DNA from: Thermoanaerobacterales bacterium
GTDB taxonomy: Bacteria > Actinomycetota > Acidimicrobiia > Acidimicrobiales > JACDCH01
Length of the DNA stretch: 36,750 nt
Direction: 5' to 3'
Assembly (NCBI GenBank): GCA_017577565.1
Contig: PKRH01000016.1
Location: 1 to 36,750 of the forward strand
Below the pieces are notes generated by a model that was not told where the DNA came from, ran no database searches, and saw nothing but the letters and a program-made list of their open reading frames with translations. Positions 14,329 to 23,938 of the stretch are shown piece after piece; the first letter of the stretch is position 1, and every line of letters begins with the position of its first letter. The position numbers and the translations under genes were made by a program.

Positions 14329-15551
14329 CGGTGGGCAACCTCCTTCGCGATGTCGGAGCGCCGGTGCATGCCCGGCCAGGAGATGAGGTCGGCGGCCCGG
14401 TAGGCGTGCTCCCGGGCCGCGGCGACGGTGGGCCCGTGGCCGACCACGTTCAGCACCCGGCCGCCGGCGGTCACCAGGCGCCCGGTCTCGTCGCGGGCCA
14501 CCCCGGCGCAGAAGATCGTGGCCCCGGTCGCCTCGGCCGCCTCGATGCCCTCGATGACGTCGCCGGTGCGGGGCGTCCCCGGGTAGCCCTCGCTGGCCAG
14601 CACGACGGTGACGCAGGCGTCGTCGCCGAAGGTGGGCGCCGGCGCCGCGGTCAGGTCGCCGGCCGCGGCCGCCGCGAGCAGCTCGGCGAGGTCGCTCGTC
14701 ATCCGGGGCAGCACGACCTGGGCCTCGGGGTCACCGAAGCGGACGTTGAACTCGACCAGCTTCGGCCCCTCGTCGGTGAGCATGAGCCCGGCGTAGAGGA
14801 CGCCGCGGTAGTCGATGCCCCGGCGCCGCAGCTCGGCGAGCGTGGGCTCGATGCAGCGCTCCATGACCTGGGCCACGACCGCCTCGTCGGCGGCCGGCAC
14901 CGGCGAGTAGGCGCCCATCCCGCCGGTGTTGGGGCCGGTGTCGCCGTCACCGACCCGCTTGAAGTCCTGGGCCGGCGCCAGCGGGACCGCGCGGGTGCCG
15001 TCGCAGACCGCGAGCACCGACAGCTCGGGCCCCGACATCCCCTCCTCGATCACCACCCGGCGGCCGGCGTCGCCGAAGGACCGGCCGCTGAGCTTGGCCT
15101 CGACGTCGGCGATGGCCTCGTCCAGGTCGGTGGCGACGAGCACGCCCTTGCCGGCGGCCAGGCCGTCGGTCTTGACCACCCAGGGGCCCGGCAGCGTGCG
15201 CAGGTACTCGACGGCGGGCCCGACCTCGTCGAAGGTGCGGTGGCGGGCGGTGGGCACGCCCGCGCTGGCCACGACCTCCTTCATCCACGCCTTCGACCCC
15301 TCGAGCCGGGCGCCGTCCGCCCCGGGGCCCAGCACCAGCCGGCCGGCGGCCCGCAGCTCGTCGGCCAGACCGGCGACGAGCGGCGCCTCGGGGCCGATGA
15401 CGTACAGGTCGGCGTCCACCTCGGTGGGCGGCGTGCCCACCGACCCGGGGATGCCGGGGTTGCCCGGCGTGACGACGACCTCGGCGCTGCGGCCGAGCAC
15501 GTGGGCGAGCGCGTGCTCGCGCCCTCCCGATCCGACGACGCAGACCCGCAT
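14325..15551 (-). CDS. purD: Phosphoribosylamine-glycine ligase (GAR synthetase)
   Basis: 408-aa ATP-grasp enzyme joining phosphoribosylamine and glycine to GAR (step 2). MRVCVVGSGGREHALAHVL is the N-terminal signature. SKAWMKEVVASAGVPTA and PWVVKTDGLAAGKGVLVA belong to the ATP-grasp fold. RVGDGDTGPNTGGMGAYSPVP and FNVRFGDPEAQVVLPRM are diagnostic. The likely start is ATG 15551; a GTG two codons upstream (15557) is equally in frame. A G-rich stretch precedes it. The gap to purA is about 22 bases and the stop overlaps purE, consistent with one operon. Confidence 0.95.
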   Translation of the reverse strand: MRVCVVGSGGREHALAHVLGRSAEVVVTPGNPGIPGSVGTPPTEVDADLYVIGPEAPLVAGLADELRAAGRLVLGPGADGARLEGSKAWMKEVVASAGVPTARHRTFDEVGPAVEYLRTLPGPWVVKTDGLAAGKGVLVATDLDEAIADVEAKLSGRSFGDAGRRVVIEEGMSGPELSVLAVCDGTRAVPLAPAQDFKRVGDGDTGPNTGGMGAYSPVPAADEAVVAQVMERCIEPTLAELRRRGIDYRGVLYAGLMLTDEGPKLVEFNVRFGDPEAQVVLPRMTSDLAELLAAAAAGDLTAAPAPTFGDDACVTVVLASEGYPGTPRTGDVIEGIEAAEATGATIFCAGVARDETGRLVTAGGRVLNVVGHGPTVAAAREHAYRAADLISWPGMHRRSDIAKEVAHR

Positions 15552-15573
15552 GGTCACCCCCCGGCTCGTGGCC

Positions 15574-16854
15574 TCACGGCGTGCGCTGGACGAACTGCTC
15601 GCGGCCCGGCCCCACCCCGACGAGGCGGATGGGCACGCCCACCTGCTTCTCGAGGAAGTCGAGGTAGTCGCGGGCCTCGGGCGGCAGGTCGGACGGCTCG
15701 GTGGCCCCGGTCAGGTCGGTCCGCCAGCCGGGGAGCTCCTCGTAGACCGGCCGGACCTTGTGCAGCAGCGACTGGTCGTCGGGGAACCGGTCGAGCCGGC
15801 GGCCCTCGGCCTCGTAGGCGACGCAGACCCGCACGGTGTCGAAGGCATCGAGCACGTCGAGCTTGGTGATCGCCACCTCGGACAGCGAGTTGAGCCGCAC
15901 CGCGTGCCGGAGCATGACGGCGTCGAACCACCCGGCCCGGCGGCGCCGGCCCGTGTTCGTCCCGTACTCGTGCCCCCGCTCGACGAGCGCGTCGCCGGCC
16001 TCGTCGAACAGCTCGGTCGGGAACGGCCCCGACCCCACCCGGGTGACGTAGGCCTTGGCCACGCCGACCACCCGGTCGATGTGGCGGGGGCCGACGCCGG
16101 CGCCGGTGCAGGCGCCGCCGGCCACCGGGTTCGACGAGGTGACGTAGGGGTAGGTGCCGTGGTCGAGGTCGAGGAACGTCGCCTGGGCGCCCTCGAACAG
16201 CACGTGCCGGCCGGCCTCGAGCGCCTCGTGCACGAGGTCGACCGTGTCGGCGACGTAGGGCCGGACCCGGGGCGCCAGCTCGCCGAGGTAGAGGTCGCAG
16301 ATCTCGTCCACGGTGGGCGGGAGCTGGTTGTAGACCTTGGCCAGCAGCTGCCCCTTCTCCTTGAGGACGACCTCGAGCTTCTGGCGGAAGATCTTCGGGT
16401 CGTACATGTCCTGCACCCGCAGGCCGACCCGGGCCGCCTTGTCGGCGTAGGCGGGGCCGATGCCCCGCTTGGTCGTGCCCAGCTTGTTCTTGCCGAGGTA
16501 CCGCTCGGTCACCCGGTCGAGCAGCTGGTGGTAGGGCAGGATGAGGTGGGCGTTGGAGGAGACCCGGAGCCGGCTGCAGTCGATGCCCTTGCGCTCGAGC
16601 ACGTCGACCTCCTCGAGCAGCACCCGGGGGTCGACGACCACGCCGTTGCCGATCACCGGCGTGATGTGGTCGTAGAGGATGCCCGAGGGGATGAGCTGCA
16701 GCGCGAAGGTCTCGCCGTCGACGACGAGGGTGTGGCCCGCGTTGTGGCCGCCCTGGTAGCGGACGACCACGTGCATCTCCTTGGCGAAGAGGTCCGTGAA
16801 CTTGCCCTTGCCCTCGTCGCCCCACTGGGTTCCGACCACGATGGTCGCCGGCAA
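15574..16854 (-). CDS. purA: Adenylosuccinate synthetase
   Basis: 426-aa GTP-dependent enzyme converting IMP and aspartate to adenylosuccinate, the first AMP-specific step. ATIVVGTQWGDEGKGKFTDLFAKE is the GTP-binding loop region. VVRYQGGHNAGHTLVVDG, GTTKRGIGPAYADKAARVGLR, LFEGAQATFLDLDHGTYPYVTSSNP and GWFDAVMLRHAVRLN are family blocks. The start is a TTG at 16854: AGGAG lies 6 bases upstream, and LPATIVVGTQWGDEGKGK gives the usual N terminus. No ATG fits, and the upstream GTG at 16908 would add 18 unrelated residues. First gene of the purA-purC unit. Confidence 0.94.
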   Translation of the reverse strand: MPATIVVGTQWGDEGKGKFTDLFAKEMHVVVRYQGGHNAGHTLVVDGETFALQLIPSGILYDHITPVIGNGVVVDPRVLLEEVDVLERKGIDCSRLRVSSNAHLILPYHQLLDRVTERYLGKNKLGTTKRGIGPAYADKAARVGLRVQDMYDPKIFRQKLEVVLKEKGQLLAKVYNQLPPTVDEICDLYLGELAPRVRPYVADTVDLVHEALEAGRHVLFEGAQATFLDLDHGTYPYVTSSNPVAGGACTGAGVGPRHIDRVVGVAKAYVTRVGSGPFPTELFDEAGDALVERGHEYGTNTGRRRRAGWFDAVMLRHAVRLNSLSEVAITKLDVLDAFDTVRVCVAYEAEGRRLDRFPDDQSLLHKVRPVYEELPGWRTDLTGATEPSDLPPEARDYLDFLEKQVGVPIRLVGVGPGREQFVQRTP

Positions 16855-16860
16855 CGCGCG

Positions 16861-16866
16861 CTCCTG
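16861..16866 (-). promoter_or_regulatory. Shine-Dalgarno sequence deciding the purA TTG start
   Basis: CAGGAG on the minus strand ends 6 bases before the TTG at 16854-16852. This supports the rare TTG start over upstream alternatives. Confidence 0.6.
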
Positions 16867-16891
16867 GGTGTTCTCGTCGGGGGGCCGGTCG

Positions 16892-16897
16892 AGGTTA
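16892..16897 (-). promoter_or_regulatory. -10 element for the purA-purD-purE-purB-purC unit
   Basis: TAACCT on the minus strand would start transcription near 16885, leaving a leader of about 30 bases with a Shine-Dalgarno sequence. No clear -35 is seen. Confidence 0.4.
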
Positions 16898-16939
16898 ACG
16901 CCTCCCACGGCGGGCTCTCCAGGTGCCGCCGGTCCCGGG

Positions 16940-16945
16940 TAGCAT
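16940..16945 (+). promoter_or_regulatory. -10 element for the GT92-like gene
   Basis: TAGCAT lies about 40 bases upstream of GTG 16986. A GGCAGGGG stretch before the GTG may serve as ribosome-binding site. Confidence 0.4.
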
Positions 16946-16985
16946 CCCCCCGGCCGGGCGGCAGGGGGCCACCGGCAGGGGTGCC

Positions 16986-17981
16986 GTGGGACCGTCGGTG
17001 AGGAAGCTGCGCGCGTACGTCAAGACCAACCCGCCGCTGCGGGCGGCGCTGTTCCTCGCGCAGAACGCGTGGCACGCGGCCCGGTCGCTGACGGCCGAGC
17101 CCCTGGTCCGCGACGACGGCACCGAGCCCCGCCACACGCTGGTGGCGATGGTGCGGGTCAAGGACGAGGCCCGCTTCCTGCCCGAGTGGATGGCCCACCA
17201 CGTCGGCCTCGGCGTCGAGCACGTCTACGTCTACGACAACAACAGCAGCGACGGCGTCGAGGAGGTCATCCGCCCGTTCGTCGAGCGGGGCCTCGCCACC
17301 TACGTCCACTGGCCGCCGGTGCCGGCGTCGCCGGGCGCGCAGCACGACGCCCTGCGGCGGTTCGGGCCGACGACCCGGTGGATGGCGTTCTTCGACGTCG
17401 ACGAGTTCCTCGTCGAGAGCCGGCCCGGCGAGCTCGCCGAGGTGCTGCGGCGGCACGCGGACCGGCCCGCGGTCGCGTTCAACTCCCGCTACTTCGGCAG
17501 CGCCGGCCACGAGCGGATCCCGAGGGGGCTGGTGACCGAGCGGTTCGACCGGGCCGACCCCTTCGTCAACCACCACGTGAAGGTGATCGCCCGGCCGGCG
17601 GCCGTGCACCGCTACCGCAACGACCACAACTTCTACTACCGGGGCGGCCGGCTGGCCCGCACGCCGGGCGGGCGCCGGGTGTTCGGCTCGTTCGTGACGC
17701 CGCCCCGCCGGCCCGAGGCCGTCGTCCACCACTACGTCTACCGCAGCCGCGAGGACTTCGAGCGCAAGGCCCGGCGCGGCTACTCCACCGCCACCGGCCA
17801 GCGGAACCAGGTGCGCCGGATCGAGCGCGTCGACATCGAGTTCCCCCGCCACAACGAGGCGCGGGTCACCGTGCCGGCCGCCACCCGGCGGGCGACGGCG
17901 GCGCTGCTGCGCGAGCTCGGCTACCCGCCCGAGCTCTACGAGTCCGACGCGGACGACGCCGCCGAGGCCCGCCGCGGCTGA
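16986..17981 (+). CDS. GT92/DUF23-like glycosyltransferase
   Basis: 331 aa, probably cytoplasmic, with no membrane segment. VAMVRVKDEARFLPEWMAHHVGLGVEHVYVYDNNSSDG is the typical opening of the GT-A fold in GT92-like and GT2-related transferases. MAFFDVDEFLVES supplies the DxD metal/nucleotide-sugar motif. HHVKVIARPAAVHRYRNDH and a C-terminal HHYVYRSREDFERKARRGYS follow, also family-like. The acceptor and sugar are unknown. It may add to the polysaccharide made by the cluster at 20.6-32.4 kb, but clpB lies between, so this is weak inference. Start could be GTG 16986 or 16998. Confidence 0.8.
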   Translation: MGPSVRKLRAYVKTNPPLRAALFLAQNAWHAARSLTAEPLVRDDGTEPRHTLVAMVRVKDEARFLPEWMAHHVGLGVEHVYVYDNNSSDGVEEVIRPFVERGLATYVHWPPVPASPGAQHDALRRFGPTTRWMAFFDVDEFLVESRPGELAEVLRRHADRPAVAFNSRYFGSAGHERIPRGLVTERFDRADPFVNHHVKVIARPAAVHRYRNDHNFYYRGGRLARTPGGRRVFGSFVTPPRRPEAVVHHYVYRSREDFERKARRGYSTATGQRNQVRRIERVDIEFPRHNEARVTVPAATRRATAALLRELGYPPELYESDADDAAEARRG

Positions 17982-18023
17982 CCGGCGCGGGCCCCGACGG
18001 CCGACCCGGCGGCGGGCCGGCCG

Positions 18024-20531
<2,508 letters not shown>

Positions 20532-20537
20532 GGGGTC

Positions 20538-20543
20538 AGGCTA
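20538..20543 (-). promoter_or_regulatory. -10 element for clpB (leaderless)
   Basis: TAGCCT on the minus strand, 6 bases before ATG 20531. A -35 at 17-base spacing would fall at 20561-20566, inside the operator. Confidence 0.5.
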
Positions 20544-20556
20544 CCCCCGGCTCAGG

Positions 20557-20583
20557 AAAGTTGATACCTAAGCGCTCAACTTT
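20557..20583. promoter_or_regulatory. HspR-type (HAIR-like) operator upstream of clpB
   Basis: AAAGTTG (20557-20563), 13 bases, CAACTTT (20577-20583): perfect 7-bp arms. TTG-N13-CAA matches the geometry of the published HAIR element (CTTGAGT-N7-ACTCAAG). The minus-strand half TTGAGC closely resembles TTGAGT. The same arms and spacing occur at the dnaK promoter, whose operon encodes HspR. Confidence 0.8.
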
Positions 20584-20590
20584 TGGTGGT

Positions 20591-22336
20591 TCAGTCCCCC
20601 GCCCGGGGCTGGGCGACCGGGGCCCACTCGGCGTCCGGGTCGCCCTCGTCGTCCCAGCCGCGCCCGTGGCGACCGTTGCTCGGCGCGCCCCGCCGGCTGG
20701 CGTGGCGGGCCGGCGTGCTGACCGCCTCGTAGCGGTAGGGCTCGCCACTGAAGGTCTCCTCCGCCGACAGGCTGTTCATCACCGTGCCCATGAGCGGCGC
20801 GTCCATCTGGCGCAGCAGCTCGACCGCCCGGGTGAGGCTGCGCTTCGAGGTCTTGTTGGCCGAGGTGACCAGCAGGGTCGTGTCGGCCATGCGGGCGAGC
20901 ACCAGCGCGTCGCTGACCGGCAGCACCGGCGGGCTGTCGACCACGACGACGTCGTAGGTCTGGCCCAGCACGTCGATGAGCCGGCGGGCGCGCTCGCCGC
21001 TCAGCAGCTCCGACGGGTTCGGCGGCGGCTGCCCCGCGGGCAGCACCGACAGGTTGGGCACCGCCGGCGCCGACTGGATGGCCTGGGGCAGGGTCACGTC
21101 GCCGATGAGCACGGCCGTGAGCCCCGGCGTCAGCGGCACCTCGAGCACCTCCTCCATGCGGGGGCGCCGCAGGTCGCCGCCGACGATGACGACCCGGTCG
21201 CCGGCCTGGGCGAAGGCGACGGCCAGGTTGACCGCCACCATCGTCTTGCCCTCGCCGGGCGACGGGCTGGTGACCTGCACGACCCGCACCTGGCGCTCGA
21301 CGCCGAGGAACTTGACCGACGTCCGCAGCATGCGGAACGCCTCGGCCGCCGGCGCCGTCGGGTGGGTGGCAGTCACGAGGTCGTCCTGACCCTCGATCTT
21401 GGGGATGAGGCCCAGGGTGGCGACGCCGGTGACCCGCTCGGCCATCTCCTTCGTCTTCACCGAGTCGTCGAAGTAGTCGCGGACGAAGGCCAGGACCGCG
21501 CCGAGGAAGAGGCCGAACACCAGGCCGATCGCCAGGTTCAGCGGGATGTTGCGGTTGACCGGCGTGTCGGGCGCCCAGGCCGGGCTGAGCAGCTCGGCCC
21601 CGCCGCCGGGCGCGAGCTCGATGCCGAGGTTCAGGTCGCCGAGGAGGTTGCGGATCTCCGAGGCCTGCGACTGGAGCGGCTGGAGCTCCGGGGCCAGGCC
21701 CTCCATGGTCGCCTCGCGCTGGGCGAGCAGCGTGGCCGGGTCGCCCCGCCCCTCGGCGATCTGGGCGTCGATCTCCCGGACCGGCGCCATGACCTCCTCG
21801 ATGCGCTGCTCGGTCTCGCGCAGCAGCGAGTTGAGGCGCTCCTTGGTGGTGAGGAGCGCCTCCTGGTCCTTGGCGGCCCGCAGCGAGACGTAGGTGCGGG
21901 CGTAGGTGTTGACGAGGGTGGCCGCCGCCGCCGGGTCGGTGGAGACGAGCGACAGCTCGACGATGCTGCTCGTCTTGTTGGGGTCGCCCCGCTTGACCTC
22001 GGTGACGTTGACCCGCCACACGTCGCTGTCGGGCAGCGAGCCGTCGTAGGCGCGCGCCACCGCGGCCCGCACCTCGGACGAGCCGACGTAGGTGAGCTGG
22101 TTGACCGCCTGGCGCTCCAGGTCGACGCTGCCGGAGGCGCCGAAGATCATGGCGACGTGGTCGGCGGCGCCGGTCGTCGACACCTGGGCCCGGACCCGGT
22201 ACTGGGGCTCGGGGATGATCGAGACCGCGACCGCCACCCCCACGCAGAGCACGGTGGTCAGGATGACCAGCCACCGCCGACGGGCGATGACCCCCAGATA
22301 GGACCTGAGGTCCGGCTCCTCCAGCTGCGGGTCCAT
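20591..22336 (-). CDS. Wzz/tyrosine-kinase-like polysaccharide chain-length protein
   Basis: 581 aa. Two membrane helices (about 22-41 and 266-285) flank an extracytoplasmic Wzz-like region with coiled coil (about 155-235). A cytoplasmic P-loop domain follows: Walker A SPSPGEGKT (357-365), Walker A' region IVGGDLRRP (384-392), Walker B VVVVDSPP. Family members control polysaccharide polymerisation and export and usually autophosphorylate on a C-terminal tyrosine cluster. Two things are odd: the first Asp of the Walker A' DxD is Gly (G386), and the tail has only two tyrosines (Y534, Y536). So kinase activity is doubtful, though the chain-length role is likely. ATG 22336 is preferred because TACGCT lies 9 bases upstream; ATG 22354 and GTG 22366 are alternatives. 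Confidence 0.88.
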   Translation of the reverse strand: MDPQLEEPDLRSYLGVIARRRWLVILTTVLCVGVAVAVSIIPEPQYRVRAQVSTTGAADHVAMIFGASGSVDLERQAVNQLTYVGSSEVRAAVARAYDGSLPDSDVWRVNVTEVKRGDPNKTSSIVELSLVSTDPAAAATLVNTYARTYVSLRAAKDQEALLTTKERLNSLLRETEQRIEEVMAPVREIDAQIAEGRGDPATLLAQREATMEGLAPELQPLQSQASEIRNLLGDLNLGIELAPGGGAELLSPAWAPDTPVNRNIPLNLAIGLVFGLFLGAVLAFVRDYFDDSVKTKEMAERVTGVATLGLIPKIEGQDDLVTATHPTAPAAEAFRMLRTSVKFLGVERQVRVVQVTSPSPGEGKTMVAVNLAVAFAQAGDRVVIVGGDLRRPRMEEVLEVPLTPGLTAVLIGDVTLPQAIQSAPAVPNLSVLPAGQPPPNPSELLSGERARRLIDVLGQTYDVVVVDSPPVLPVSDALVLARMADTTLLVTSANKTSKRSLTRAVELLRQMDAPLMGTVMNSLSAEETFSGEPYRYEAVSTPARHASRRGAPSNGRHGRGWDDEGDPDAEWAPVAQPRAGD

Positions 22337-22345
22337 CGGCGGAGC

Positions 22346-22351
22346 AGCGTA
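22346..22351 (-). promoter_or_regulatory. Possible -10 element for the Wzz/kinase-like gene
   Basis: TACGCT lies 9 bases before ATG 22336. If used, the upstream starts at 22354 and 22366 would be untranscribed. It is divergent from the Wzy-like gene. Confidence 0.35.
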
Positions 22352-22409
22352 CATGTCCCCCGTCACCCCAACCAGCGGTCGTGTGGCCGGCGGGGACGGT
22401 GAGCGGTGC

Positions 22410-22415
22410 TACCGT
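22410..22415 (+). promoter_or_regulatory. -10 element for the first Wzy-like gene
   Basis: TACCGT in the context GCTACCGT would give a leader of about 26 bases, with GGGGAG 6 bases before ATG 22448. The second Wzy-like gene has the same GCTACCGT. Confidence 0.45.
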
Positions 22416-22447
22416 CACCCACGGGGACGACCGACGGGGAGCAGCCC

Positions 22448-23842
22448 ATGCGGACCTCGCGCCCACCGGCCGCGACCGACGACCTCGCAGCGCCCGCGCT
22501 GCCGCCGCCCGACGCGCCGGCGGCACCCCCCGGTCGACCGCCGGCCCGGGCCCAGGGCGTGGCCATGCAGCTCGTGCTGCTCGGCACCTTCACGCTGTCG
22601 TTCATGACCTGGCGGGTCGGCAGCGTGCAGGTCTCCGACGGCATCTTCCTGTGCGCCGCCGTCGTCATCGTCTTCAAGCTGCTGGCCGGCGCGGACGCCG
22701 ACCTCGCCCCGGCGCACGCGCGGCGGGGGACCGTGCTCGTGCTCGTCGGGTCGCTGCTGCTCATCGCCGGCGGCACGCTGTCGAGCTTCCGCTCGTGGAA
22801 CCCGACCGAGTCGATCAGCGTCGTCCTGCGCTTCGCCTGGGTGACGCTCGTCCTGTTCTGGATCCTGCGGGCCGTCTGCCGCGACCGCGACGACCTCGAC
22901 CGGGTGCTGCGGGCCTGGAAGGCCTCGTGCCTCGTCAACGCCGGCGCCGCGCTGCTGGGCATGGCCGGCGTCGCGTTCGAGACGCCCCACAACGGCAACC
23001 GCCAGGTCGGCATGACCTTCCACCCCAACCACCTCGCGGCCCAGCTGGCGGCGACCTTCGTCTTCTTCCTCCTCGGCGTGCCCGCGACCCGGGGGCTCGG
23101 CGACCGCCGGGCCCAGGTCTGGTGGCTCACGTCCCTCGGGATGGTGGCGGTCGCGCTGTTCTCGACCGGCTCCCTCACCGGGCTCGCCGCCGTCGTCGCC
23201 GGCGCGGCCGCGGCGGGGGTGGCCTTCGTCGCCACCCGGGCCCCGTCCCGGCGTCGCCGGTCGCCGTTCACGCCGCTCGTCGTCGTCGCCGTGCTGACCG
23301 CCGGGGCGGTGCTGCTCTTCACCAGCGACCTGCCGGTCGTCGACCGGCTGCTCGGCCTGCGGGAGGGCGACCGGCACGTCGTGGCCAGCGTCGACTCCCG
23401 GGGCCGGCGCAACGAGATGGTCATCGACCGGTTCGACCAGTTCCTGGTCGTCGGCTACGGCTTCAACCTCGGCACCGCCCGCCTGGACCCGGTCAACCCC
23501 GACAACCCCGACGTCCGCAACTTCGGCGTCCACAACATGTACCTGTCGGTGCTCTACCAGGCCGGGCTGCCCGCCCTCCTCGGCGTGCTCCTCATGCTGA
23601 CGACCACCCTGCGGCAGCTCGTCGCGCTGCGCCTGCGCGCCGACCCGCACCTGCGCATGCTCGTCGTCGGCCTGATCGGCAGCTTCGCGGCCGTCACCAC
23701 CACCGCCATGTTCCAGCCGACGACGTTCGACCGGTTCTTCTGGATGCCGGTCGCCCTCACCGGCGCCCTGTGGTCGGTCCGCCGTGCCGAGCTGCGCGCC
23801 GGCCGCGACGGCGCGCAGCCGCCCCGCACCCCGGCCGCCTGA
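22448..23842 (+). CDS. O-antigen ligase/Wzy-like polysaccharide polymerase, copy 1
   Basis: 464 aa. After a Pro/Ala-rich N-terminal tail of about 36 residues there are roughly ten hydrophobic segments, as in Wzy/WaaL proteins. GMTFHPNHLAAQLAATFVFF and FSTGSLTGLAAVV resemble the conserved HPN/G-S-LTG blocks of the O-antigen ligase family. A long extracytoplasmic loop (about 305-365) ends in GVHNMYLSVLYQAGLPALLG, similar to the H-N motif of that family. It probably polymerises lipid-linked repeat units or ligates glycan outside the membrane. It is divergent from the Wzz/kinase-like gene and followed by a paralogue. ATG 22448 has a GGGGAG ribosome-binding site. Confidence 0.83.
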   Translation: MRTSRPPAATDDLAAPALPPPDAPAAPPGRPPARAQGVAMQLVLLGTFTLSFMTWRVGSVQVSDGIFLCAAVVIVFKLLAGADADLAPAHARRGTVLVLVGSLLLIAGGTLSSFRSWNPTESISVVLRFAWVTLVLFWILRAVCRDRDDLDRVLRAWKASCLVNAGAALLGMAGVAFETPHNGNRQVGMTFHPNHLAAQLAATFVFFLLGVPATRGLGDRRAQVWWLTSLGMVAVALFSTGSLTGLAAVVAGAAAAGVAFVATRAPSRRRRSPFTPLVVVAVLTAGAVLLFTSDLPVVDRLLGLREGDRHVVASVDSRGRRNEMVIDRFDQFLVVGYGFNLGTARLDPVNPDNPDVRNFGVHNMYLSVLYQAGLPALLGVLLMLTTTLRQLVALRLRADPHLRMLVVGLIGSFAAVTTTAMFQPTTFDRFFWMPVALTGALWSVRRAELRAGRDGAQPPRTPAA

Positions 23843-23890
23843 CGCCGGCCCCGGACCGCCCCGACTGGACGGGACCGGCGCGACCCCGGC

Positions 23891-23896
23891 TACCGT
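23891..23896 (+). promoter_or_regulatory. -10 element for the second Wzy-like gene
   Basis: TACCGT (again GCTACCGT) lies in the 96-base gap between the two Wzy-like genes. A GGGGAAGG stretch just before ATG 23939 is the likely ribosome-binding site. The gene is thus probably transcribed separately. Confidence 0.45.
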
Positions 23897-23938
23897 GCCG
23901 CCCGAGCCGGGGACGGCGGGCGGTCAGCGGGGAAGGAC

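Noticed and set aside
15554..16825. Second long frame over purA
   Set aside because: Low-complexity Arg/Gly/Pro shadow of purA in another frame.
17671..17690. GC-rich repeat similar to the malic enzyme/purQ hairpins
   Set aside because: Lies inside the GT92-like coding sequence in a normal codon context, so it is likely chance at this G+C.
20568..22526. Second long minus-strand frame over the Wzz/kinase-like gene
   Set aside because: Shadow frame running through both an operator and a divergent promoter; no recognisable protein pattern.
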